Below are positions 53,733 to 61,374 of a DNA stretch of 64,000 nt, piece after piece. Both the position numbers and the translations under genes were made by a program. Positions within the stretch are counted from its first letter, which is position 1. Every line of letters begins with the position of its first letter. This DNA is from Bacillus_BE sp042263505. GTDB taxonomy: Bacteria > Bacillota > Bacilli > Bacillales > Cytobacillaceae. The notes under the pieces were generated by a model, which was not told the origin of the DNA, did not search any database, and saw only the letters and a list, made by a program, of their open reading frames with translations. The stretch is from NCBI RefSeq assembly GCF_042263505.1, contig NZ_JBHKFI010000013.1, forward strand, positions 1 to 64,000, given 5' to 3'.

Positions 53733-54359
53733 TCATTGGATTGAATTCATCAACTCGTAGAAATATTTAGGTTCATGAGTTTTATTAAGATTATACCAGG
53801 CGTTTAATGTTTGTGGTATAAATACATCTAAGCTCTTCAAGACGTGTAAAGCAAATTCCAAAGGAGCTATTCCGGAAGCAGTTATCAGTTTTCCAGCAGT
53901 TACAGCAGACTCCTTCTTGTAGTACTTTTCTCCGTTATAGGTAGGGCATATCATTTTAAGGTATTCCAAGTCGTTGCTCGTATGCAATCGTGAATCCAGC
54001 AATCCTTTCTGAGCAAGCCCTATTGTAGCTCCACAAATTGCCGCCACAAGAATATTTCCCTTTAAACACTGCTCTACCGTTTTCAATATAGGTTCATGAA
54101 TTGTTTTTGCCCACGTATCTCCGCCCGGTAGAATCAAAGCATCTGCGTTTTCAATGCTACACTCATCCAGTTCAATATCCGGCAATATTTTTAAACCTCC
54201 CTTTGTAGTAATAGGAGTCTTTTCAATTCCCACGGTAACTATTTTTGATGGAGCTAATCCTTTCTTATAATATCTTCCGGAATTCAGTTCAGCAGTTAAA
54301 TAACCTACTTCCCAGTCTGCCATCGTATCAAATACATAGAGATATACAGTATTATTCAT
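53733..54359 (-). CDS. DJ-1/PfpI family protein (YoaZ-like)
   Basis: A 208-aa protein of the type-1 glutamine amidotransferase-like fold. The nucleophile elbow Cys is in VAAICGATIGLAQKG near residue 108, the Glu-type partner lies early (MADWEVGYL) and the ALILPGGDTW block precedes. Members act in stress response or as deglycase/hydratase; activity is not certain. GGAGG lies 8 nt before ATG 54359. A WYL regulator lies 96 bp upstream on the same strand and probably controls it. Confidence 0.9.
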   Translation of the reverse strand: MNNTVYLYVFDTMADWEVGYLTAELNSGRYYKKGLAPSKIVTVGIEKTPITTKGGLKILPDIELDECSIENADALILPGGDTWAKTIHEPILKTVEQCLKGNILVAAICGATIGLAQKGLLDSRLHTSNDLEYLKMICPTYNGEKYYKKESAVTAGKLITASGIAPLEFALHVLKSLDVFIPQTLNAWYNLNKTHEPKYFYELMNSIQ

Positions 54360-54455
54360 TTGCATGTCCTCCATCTTTTTCTATTCATCAAGTAATCAAT
54401 CATTGTTTTTCCCATTATAAAACAGCTTCACTGACAACTACTGTCAGTGAAGCTA

Positions 54456-55418
54456 TCAAAATTGATAATATTCCATTAATTCCGATGCAATAGAAACAAG
54501 CTTTTTCTTCAAACTCTGTGGCTCGATTACTTGAATGGCCTTTCCGTAAGATAGGAGAAAATAGGGTACATATGCATGAATTGCTCTTTCGTCAAGTAAA
54601 AATACTGCTTGATTTGACGTCCTCTCTTTCAGATGATGACCTAGAAACCAATGAATGCACAAATCGTCCAAAGCTTCTGACCTGCCACTGATAATTAATG
54701 AAATCACCTCATCCTTACTTGCCGGATCAGGCAAAAGATTCTGTAAAAAAAATTTCCTGGCAGAAAAGGCTTCAGGCCGTTTAAACATCATGTGCGTCCG
54801 CTTTATCTGTAAAATCCGTTCAGCCCGAAAGCTTCTGATTTCATTCCGAAGATGGCAAAACCCAACCGTATACCATTTATTGTTCCAATAAAGCATTCCA
54901 TAAGGGTCAATCACCCTTGACCGGGGTTGTTCTTCATGGCTTGTGCGGTATTCAATTTCTACAGAGTACTCGTTTGCTACAGCCGCTTCCAATTCTTCTA
55001 ATATCGTCTTAACAGAAGGGGCAATATCACGGTTTATCACTTCGAAACCGGCTAAATGGCGATTGAGAATGCTTTCCTGTTTCCGGTTTGAATACATTTT
55101 TAATTTTTCAGTTGCTCTATTTAATACCTCACTAAAAGGGTACCCTGCTTCTTTTGCAAATACAGCAGCATGAAGAAGCGCTTTTTGTTCTTCAACATCA
55201 AAAAACAAAGGCGCACTGAAAAAATTGTTCAATAAGCTATACCCGCCATTATGACCTGTATCGGATATTATAGGCACCCCACTGGCACAAAGCGCATCAA
55301 TATAACGATAAACAGTCCTTATATTTATTTCTAACTTTTCAGATATCTGCTTTGCAGTCACCTTTGTGCCTGAATTCAGCATCCACAAGATTGCCAGCAT
55401 ATTATCGCTTTTTGACAT
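54456..55418 (-). CDS. YafY-type HTH-WYL transcriptional regulator
   Basis: A 320-aa regulator. HTH_11 at residues about 5-58 (TAKQISEKLEINIRTVYRYI), a helical linker, the WYL domain near 165-210 (VIDPYGMLYWNNKWYTVGFC) and a C-terminal WCX domain. It resembles the 37.6-kb regulator in layout but not closely in sequence. Likely regulates the DJ-1 gene. Confidence 0.9.
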   Translation of the reverse strand: MSKSDNMLAILWMLNSGTKVTAKQISEKLEINIRTVYRYIDALCASGVPIISDTGHNGGYSLLNNFFSAPLFFDVEEQKALLHAAVFAKEAGYPFSEVLNRATEKLKMYSNRKQESILNRHLAGFEVINRDIAPSVKTILEELEAAVANEYSVEIEYRTSHEEQPRSRVIDPYGMLYWNNKWYTVGFCHLRNEIRSFRAERILQIKRTHMMFKRPEAFSARKFFLQNLLPDPASKDEVISLIISGRSEALDDLCIHWFLGHHLKERTSNQAVFLLDERAIHAYVPYFLLSYGKAIQVIEPQSLKKKLVSIASELMEYYQF

Positions 55419-55474
55419 GGGTACCCCCTCTTCTCTTCCCTTTTTAAACCATGATAAAGGTCTTATTGCTTAGC

Positions 55475-55768
55475 CTAATGATTCTTTACCTTTTTATTTT
55501 TGAAATAAATAAACGAGTTAAGTATATTCAATCCTAAAATGATAAGAAACATGTATGAGGAAACAACATCCCCTCCTAAGCCTAATTCATCAGCTATGTA
55601 TCCCATGATAATTAAGTTAATTCCAGAAACAATTATAGAAATGATTGCAATGATGCTGACAACAAACCCATTAACGGTGTTGGTTTGTTTCCTTTGGGCA
55701 AATAAAACAATGAATATAGTAATAATAAAAGTTATCAAAACTAATCTTATAAAATCGTATATTTCCAT
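55475..55768 (-). CDS. Small hypothetical three-helix membrane protein
   Basis: About 97 aa with three membrane segments (near 6-24, 32-58 and 68-88) and a basic end (FKNKKVKNH). No family recognised. The start is uncertain: ATG 55768 has only a weak site, while an in-frame TTG at 55810 directly after the lipoprotein stop gives 111 aa. Likely co-transcribed with the lipoprotein. Confidence 0.6.
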   Translation of the reverse strand: MEIYDFIRLVLITFIITIFIVLFAQRKQTNTVNGFVVSIIAIISIIVSGINLIIMGYIADELGLGGDVVSSYMFLIILGLNILNSFIYFKNKKVKNH

Positions 55769-55814
55769 TCCTGCTATGGTACTCCCTCCACTATTGAGTT
55801 TCGTTTGCAAACAT

Positions 55815-56294
55815 TCATCTTACTTCTAAAATAAAGGCATAGAATGCATCACCATTTGATACATTAGCTTCCATTTTGTCCATCCACCACACACCGTATG
55901 AATAATAATAGACCCCTTTTTCCATAGGTGCAGTAAAATGATTATCTTCCACTACTATCTCCGTTTCCTTGTTCCTATTTATTTGAAGTACATGGAATTC
56001 ATTGGGCTTTGGTTCATAATCCATCTCAAACGTCACTTCTTCACCAGCTTTTACTTGGATAGGATTCTCGTTCTTTAACAGTTCAACTGGTCCAGCAGTA
56101 TCAACACAGGTACTTTCCTTCCGCCCTTTCCAACAATATGAACCAAGTTTCGTTGTATAGGTTTCTTTGCCAATTTTAATCATGGCTATAGGTGGTTTGT
56201 TTCCAGTCATCTCATTTGTTGAACTCTCGCTTTTTGAACACCCAGTTAAACTTATTCCTATCAAAACTATAAAAGGCAAAAACCATTTATTCAC
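55815..56294 (-). CDS. Hypothetical lipoprotein
   Basis: A 159-aa protein with signal peptide and lipobox SLTGCSKS (lipidated Cys near residue 19). The mature part is a single beta-rich domain (KLGSYCWKGRKESTCVDTAGP, EEVTFEMDYEPKPNEFHVLQI) with two Cys that may form a disulfide, like small Bacillus lipoproteins of unknown role. It overlaps the end of the DUF3658 frame by 8 bp. Confidence 0.8.
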   Translation of the reverse strand: MNKWFLPFIVLIGISLTGCSKSESSTNEMTGNKPPIAMIKIGKETYTTKLGSYCWKGRKESTCVDTAGPVELLKNENPIQVKAGEEVTFEMDYEPKPNEFHVLQINRNKETEIVVEDNHFTAPMEKGVYYYSYGVWWMDKMEANVSNGDAFYAFILEVR

Positions 56295-56625
56295 TTGAAT
56301 GCCCCCTACAGCCCTTTGCCAACCTCACACTATTAAAACGCATCGCCTTCAAATTACCTTCCATCTCAAAAACATCCTTGTCTATCAGCTTCCTTAGCCT
56401 ATACTGAAAGAATTCATCCCCCAGATACTGATCTAAATGCCCTATCACTTCTCCAATTAATCTTGCGGATTTCATGAAAAGTTCAGGTTCTTTAGCTCGT
56501 TCTCTCTCAATCTGAAATTTTTTCGCCATATTTATCATATACTGGTCGTAATAATCCTCTCTGACGTTCTGTATTCTTCCATTTTTCCAAATACGTAAGG
56601 TTTCCTTCGTATCAGCAAGAGCCAT
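56287..56625 (-). pseudogene. DUF3658 half of a split DUF1835/DUF3658 gene
   Basis: A 112-aa frame starting directly after the TGA of the DUF1835 frame, in the same reading frame (GAG-TGA-ATG). It reads DTKETLRIWKNGRIQNVRED, the usual DUF3658 continuation of DUF1835 proteins (full length about 360 aa). Either both halves are now made separately, or this is a nonsense-mutated gene. No ribosome binding site precedes the ATG beyond the GAAGAAGAG run. Confidence 0.75.
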
Positions 56626-57375
56626 TCACTCTTCTTCAAGTTCCTTTCTTTCGTATCCTGATAAAGATTTTGATTGACCTTTCTCGTAAATAACTTGCAG
56701 TTTTTCAGGGGAGATTTCCCCTGTTTTTAGAACTGTATATTGAATATCTGGTCGATTAAAATGTTCAGCATGTGCCTTGGTTGTATTAATCACCTTGATT
56801 TTATTCGTTTTATTCCGCAATAAATATAAAACGTAACGCAATCCTGTCTGCTCATGAGAATTATCCGCCACCCATATCGTAATCGGTACATTATCAGGGA
56901 CAGAATTTATTTGATTGATTGTGTTATAAAATCCCTGTTGGTAGTCTTGAAAATCATCATCTTCGTCATTCACAACTTTTTTCATCCATTGAATTCTTGC
57001 CTCTTGCCCATCACTTTCATGTAGTCGCTCAATGGGACCAATCGAAAATATATTCCAAAAGGAAATCACCTTTTCCACTGGATATACTCCCATTTCCTTT
57101 AAAGCTATTCGTAACGACCCTGCACCAGAAGGTCCAAAGAGAATATGTACCTTCTGAAAATTCCCTTCTTCCTTCGCTTTTAACAGTTCTTTCGATAATT
57201 TTAATACCGTTTCGTATATATTTCCCAAGTCATTTATAAAATCTATCTCTGAATAATCCGTTTCTTTTACAAGATTCAATCGGAATAAAATATGAAATAG
57301 CAGTGACTTTGCTTCTCTTTCAGGAAGTTCTTCAATGGATTTATTCAGTTCCTCAATTCCCTGAATATTGCTCAT
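56626..57375 (-). pseudogene. DUF1835 half of a split DUF1835/DUF3658 gene
   Basis: A 249-aa frame with the DUF1835 signature (HILFGPSGAGSLRIAL near residue 74, FSIGPIERL, ITIWVADNSHEQTGLRYVLYLL). The last residues LSGYERKELEEE normally lead on to a Trp and then DUF3658; here the Trp codon appears as TGA. ATG 57375 is chosen, with AAGGGG 6 nt ahead. Function of the family unknown, cytosolic. Confidence 0.8.
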
Positions 57376-57562
57376 AAGCATCCCCTTTATTCTTTTCACT
57401 CTATACAGCTTTACATCTATTTGAGAAAGATTAATTATCCCTTTTATTAAAGCAATCTTCACAAATTAGTTTTCCCTCCCAATGTATTTCAAAATTACTT
57501 CTCCATTCCCAAATACCCTCTAAATAATCTTTGTTTTCGTATAAAAGTACACCTCTTTATAA

Positions 57563-59779
57563 CTAATCAGCAACTTTGAGAGTATCTATTTTATATCCCT
57601 GTGCTAAAGCATGGAAAGTAAATTGGGATTTTTGAGGTGAAACTTTGGATAATAGTAATGTTCCTTCCCTACCATTGACTTCTATTCTATCAACTAAGTA
57701 TCCCTTTTTCGCATGGATATACCATTTATCATTTTGATGTAATATGGTTGTTTCGTTTGGGTTCTTCTTAGCTTCCTCCCATTGTTCCTTTAATTCTTCA
57801 GGAATGAGTTCATCGATATTTCCTGTAATCATTCTTGGAACATTCCTGCCTAACATATCTTCTTTTTTATAGCCCTCCAAATTTGGTGTAAATTTTTTAC
57901 TATCAATCGGCACATTCACCTCAAGTTTTGTAGGATATAAATAATCAACAATCTCACCATCTGAATTATAAGTTTCATATTTCACCAGTATTCCTGTATC
58001 TTTATCGACCCAAAAACGGAAAGACTTAGAATCCATTCTATTTATCTGACCTTTAATAATTAGAACATTATGACCTAATAGTTCAGCATTCTGATTTTCA
58101 ATTTCCCATTTATTTAAATCTCTTGTAAAGTTGGATGCAATTTCATAAGGGAATAGTGAACTCATAGCTTGTCCTATAGGCGGTCTTTCACGATAGTTTG
58201 TAACGTCTATTCCTTCGTTATCTACTGAAAATGCACTCTCCGGTGTCAGCGCATCAAAATGAATACGGTCGTCCTGATATTCCCTTTCCTGATACGTCCC
58301 ATCCGATTCATTTATGTACCATAAAGTACCATCTTTATATGATATAATTCTTCCTTCTCCATTCTTTGTAAAACTTTCTTTATTGTAACCACCTGCGTTA
58401 TTATTTAAACTAAGTTCATACTCGATTAACATGTAGTCATCAGCATTGTCAATATTGCCATTATGGATTTTGAATTCACCTTTGGCAGTTTCAAAATAAT
58501 CAACAGAGTTTATCATTTTCGTTAGGATTTCTTCTTTAGTCATTTCTTTATAATTTTCATTTTGTTTTGGGGGCGTATATACAGTTGCCTCTGCTTTTGT
58601 TTCAATTATTTCTTCTTTTCCTGTGCTTTTTTCTTCCTTTTTTCCATTTGACCCATCTGCATTTGCATTAAGCAAAGATACTGATGCGACAGCAACTACT
58701 GCAATGACACCGAGTGCAGACCATCGATACGATTTCTTTTTAAATTTTTTAATCATTAAAATTCTCCTTTTTAAAGTTCTTTTATTCCTACTTAAATTGG
58801 CTACACTGGGTATTGGAAAATAATTTGCATAGTGTTCTAGAAGATTGATAATGGTATATCCGTATGGTATTTTTTCCTCTTCCTCCATAAAAGAGAGAGC
58901 GTACGCATCACAAGCGAGTTCTTGGTCCTCCCGCATGTAAACATAGGCAAACCAAATAATTGGATTAAACCAGTTTAAGATTATTAAATAATGCATAAGC
59001 CAATTGAGTCCTACGTCACTTCGCTTAATGTGGGCTAATTCATGATGGAAAATATGACGGAGTTGTTGTTCATCGAGCCGATTGATATAATCACTTGAGA
59101 GTAAAACTTTTGGTTGGAAGAATCCAAGGACTGTTGGGCTTGGGATTTTTCCAGCTAAGAGTAGAGGGATATTTCGCTGGATAGCCATAGATTTCTTGCA
59201 GTTCTCGAAAGTTTTGACGACCCTTTCGTCTGTTATAATAGGTTGTTGTTTTATATATTTATGTAATCGTCTATTTACTAAATATGTTGTAAAACCGAAT
59301 ATGATAACACCCGTGAGCCATAGGTTTAAAGCAATGGTATAAATAGAAAGTGGTTCTGATTCATCCTTTTGTTTTTCATTACGAATCATAATCCCTTTCT
59401 TACCTTTCTCAATCATTTGTGGTGTATTAACAGGAGAACCTTGCTCCTCTTTGACTACCTTTGTTTCAGACAAACTGATTGTTCCTTGCGAGTGTTCGTT
59501 TTCTGAGGAAACAATAGATGGGCTTTGAACAGAAATAATTGATTCATATCCATTTAATAGAATGGAATAAATACTAAACGAACTTCCTGGCGTCCAGGGG
59601 AGTAAAAGTCTCACAATTAAAATCATCCATAGTAGATAGTGCCATCTTGGAGTTAGCTTATTTCTCAGTAATATTTTGACACAAAGGATAAGTCCAACTA
59701 ATATACTTGCCATAATAGACGTTTCTATTACCCAATTAAAAAAGCGAGGTAGATAGATGCTAAAAACAATATCTATCAT
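57563..59779 (-). CDS. BlaR1/MecR1-type M56 metallopeptidase sensor
   Basis: A 738-aa protein. N-terminal membrane helices, then the M56 zinc protease with HHELAHIKRSD near residue 241 and the downstream Glu in EDQELACDA. One more helix near 355 (WSALGVIAVVAVASVSLL) leads to an outer domain of about 360 residues that looks LolA/RseB-like (WVDKDTGILVKYETYNSDGE), not penicillin-binding. It would sense an envelope signal and cleave the BlaI-type repressor encoded 5 bp upstream. Therefore not a beta-lactam receptor of the classic type. Confidence 0.9.
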   Translation of the reverse strand: MIDIVFSIYLPRFFNWVIETSIMASILVGLILCVKILLRNKLTPRWHYLLWMILIVRLLLPWTPGSSFSIYSILLNGYESIISVQSPSIVSSENEHSQGTISLSETKVVKEEQGSPVNTPQMIEKGKKGIMIRNEKQKDESEPLSIYTIALNLWLTGVIIFGFTTYLVNRRLHKYIKQQPIITDERVVKTFENCKKSMAIQRNIPLLLAGKIPSPTVLGFFQPKVLLSSDYINRLDEQQLRHIFHHELAHIKRSDVGLNWLMHYLIILNWFNPIIWFAYVYMREDQELACDAYALSFMEEEEKIPYGYTIINLLEHYANYFPIPSVANLSRNKRTLKRRILMIKKFKKKSYRWSALGVIAVVAVASVSLLNANADGSNGKKEEKSTGKEEIIETKAEATVYTPPKQNENYKEMTKEEILTKMINSVDYFETAKGEFKIHNGNIDNADDYMLIEYELSLNNNAGGYNKESFTKNGEGRIISYKDGTLWYINESDGTYQEREYQDDRIHFDALTPESAFSVDNEGIDVTNYRERPPIGQAMSSLFPYEIASNFTRDLNKWEIENQNAELLGHNVLIIKGQINRMDSKSFRFWVDKDTGILVKYETYNSDGEIVDYLYPTKLEVNVPIDSKKFTPNLEGYKKEDMLGRNVPRMITGNIDELIPEELKEQWEEAKKNPNETTILHQNDKWYIHAKKGYLVDRIEVNGREGTLLLSKVSPQKSQFTFHALAQGYKIDTLKVAD

Positions 59780-59784
59780 TTTAC

Positions 59785-60180
59785 TTATCCCTCCCTTTGA
59801 TTCTCTTCTATCTTTTCATCGAGAATACTTTTAAGTTCGTTAATGTCTTCTGAGGATAATTTTTCTTCCTTTAAAAAATTTACAAGCAGTGGTTTAAAGG
59901 CCGCACCATAAAAACGTTTCAGTAAGGATTTTGTTTCAACTTGTAGATAACATTCTTGTGAAACCAAAGGATAATACATATACAAACGCCCTTTATCCTT
60001 TTCACAAGAAACAGCTTCTTTTTGTACTAACCTGTTTATAAGGGTTCGTATGGTTTTGGGTTTCCAATCCGTTGTTGATTCCAGCTTTTCAATTATTTCA
60101 TTCGCTGTTTGTGGTGATTTTCCCCAAAGAACTTTCATGATTTCTAATTCTGCTTCAGATATTTTTGGTAATTCTTTCAT
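59785..60180 (-). CDS. BlaI/MecI/CopY family repressor
   Basis: A 131-aa winged-helix repressor (ISEAELEIMKVLWGKSPQTANEII start, WKPKTIRTLINRLVQKEAV recognition region, C-terminal dimer helices). Cleaved by the co-encoded M56 protease. Two BlaI-type boxes lie directly upstream, so it represses its own operon. Confidence 0.93.
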   Translation of the reverse strand: MKELPKISEAELEIMKVLWGKSPQTANEIIEKLESTTDWKPKTIRTLINRLVQKEAVSCEKDKGRLYMYYPLVSQECYLQVETKSLLKRFYGAAFKPLLVNFLKEEKLSSEDINELKSILDEKIEENQREG

Positions 60181-60200
60181 TGATATAATGCACCTCCTAG

Positions 60201-60240
60201 ATTACATTTGTAATCTCTTATCTAAGATTACAAATGTAAT
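60201..60240. promoter_or_regulatory. Tandem BlaI/MecI operators
   Basis: Two copies of the BlaI box TACA-N2-TGTA: ATTACATTTGTAAT at 60201-60214 and ATTACAAATGTAAT at 60227-60240. Their centres are 26 bp apart, 20-60 bp upstream of the blaI start, in the expected promoter position. Confidence 0.92.
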
Positions 60241-60377
60241 CTGTGATTGTCAACAATATTTTAGAACTTTGAATATACTTATACCTGAAATATTCATAGC
60301 CCTCCAAAATGGAGGAAGTTGATTCAGATATTCAGTAAAAATAAACTCCTGCTACTCCATCCCGTTTCAACCCGCAT

Positions 60378-60471
60378 CAGCAGGTAATCCCTTATCGGGA
60401 GCCTGCTTCTTCTTTTTAAATCATATACAATCCCACTTCAACATGGGCAGAATGTATCTGGCAACACATGG
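60378..60471. repeat. Dispersed repeat with CAGCAGGT hairpin, copy 2
   Basis: Matches 31955-32050: GCAGGTAATCCCTTATCGGGA then CCTGCTTCTTC (landmarks), then CCCACTTCAACATGG and TGTATCTGGCAACACATGG. Same orientation. Confidence 0.65.
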
Positions 60472-60559
60472 GGTTGTATTTACCCCCCCATAAGGCTTTT
60501 TTTCTAATGTTGCTTCATTAATGGGTGATATTTATGGGAATTTTTATCACCTCTTCTTT

Positions 60560-60713
60560 CTAAAGATTTTCTAAGACCTCTTGAATCGTTGAACGCTTAT
60601 AGAACTTTTTCGTTGTCTTGTCATCTGCGGTTCCTTGATTTAACATTTCAAAAAATAGAAAATATACTGATACTTCATGTTTTCGTACAGGTCCAAAATC
60701 ATAAGGACAATCT
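60560..60713 (-). pseudogene. Short decayed coding remnant
   Basis: A 50-codon frame between stops without a start codon reads CPYDFGPVRKHEVSVYFLFF, then EMLNQGTADDKTTKKFYKRS and an end. The composition is protein-like, but I do not recognise a family. Likely the tail of a lost gene. Confidence 0.35.
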
Positions 60714-60821
60714 CATTCAAAATTAAAAATCTCACTGTTAGCCCTAATCTCTAATTTTGAATTAATTGCAAATCATACCTCGCCAATTCCACATTCCAAC
60801 TCCCAGAGAATTACAAAATAG

Positions 60822-60847
60822 AGAAAAAGACGGCAGTATAACTGCCG
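60822..60847 (-). terminator. Terminator of the acetone carboxylase operon
   Basis: Stem CGGCAGT-tat-ACTGCCG followed on the minus strand by TCTTTTTCTC, 10 bp after the acxC stop. Confidence 0.8.
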
Positions 60848-60856
60848 CCCTTTTCC

Positions 60857-61360
60857 CTATGAATGAGCTTGTGGTAATGGGAGCTTAATCCACTCATGAT
60901 AAAAAGCATCAATATCAGGTTCAAAATCTTTTAATATTGGATACCAAGGTGTAACTGCTTCTACTTCAAGCTGAGTCGCACACTCAGGGCAGTAGTACTC
61001 TCGAATCACTTGCCACTCCGGGTGCGGTGCAAGCATCTTCGGGTAGAGCTCACCCAATTTCTCTTCCGTATCCCGGACATAAATGAGTGCGTGCATTTTC
61101 CAATTATCCTTTACATCACAAAATTCGTGTCCACAGTCACATTTGACAATTCTGTCACCATTCTGTTTTTGAACAATGTATAGGTGAAGACCTGCAGGTA
61201 ATAGAATGGGATCCTTCCATGGTACCCTTTCCTGGAGTATGCTAATATACTTTTCAAAACGGTCTGCATCCTTAAAATTAGACAGCATTTCTTTCAGTTT
61301 GTAGGAATCAATTGTCCCATCTATCAATTCTTCAATCGTCTTACGATCATAATTTGACAT
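60857..61360 (-). CDS. acxC: Acetone carboxylase gamma subunit
   Basis: A 167-aa small subunit. The zinc-binding Cys set is visible: CDCGHEFCD near residue 74 and CPECATQLE near 129. The segments NWKMHALIYVRDTEEKLGELYPKMLAPHPEWQ (landmark) are typical of the family. The enzyme carboxylates acetone to acetoacetate with ATP and bicarbonate. Last gene of acxABC, 14 bp behind acxB. Confidence 0.9.
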   Translation of the reverse strand: MSNYDRKTIEELIDGTIDSYKLKEMLSNFKDADRFEKYISILQERVPWKDPILLPAGLHLYIVQKQNGDRIVKCDCGHEFCDVKDNWKMHALIYVRDTEEKLGELYPKMLAPHPEWQVIREYYCPECATQLEVEAVTPWYPILKDFEPDIDAFYHEWIKLPLPQAHS

Positions 61361-61374
61361 AATAGAATCACCCT

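Larger units (their letters stand above)
60241..60856. other. Intergenic stretch with a repeat, a gene remnant and a terminator
   Basis: Holds the dispersed repeat at 60378-60471, a short decayed frame at 60560-60713 and the acx terminator at 60822-60847. No complete gene. Confidence 0.5.
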
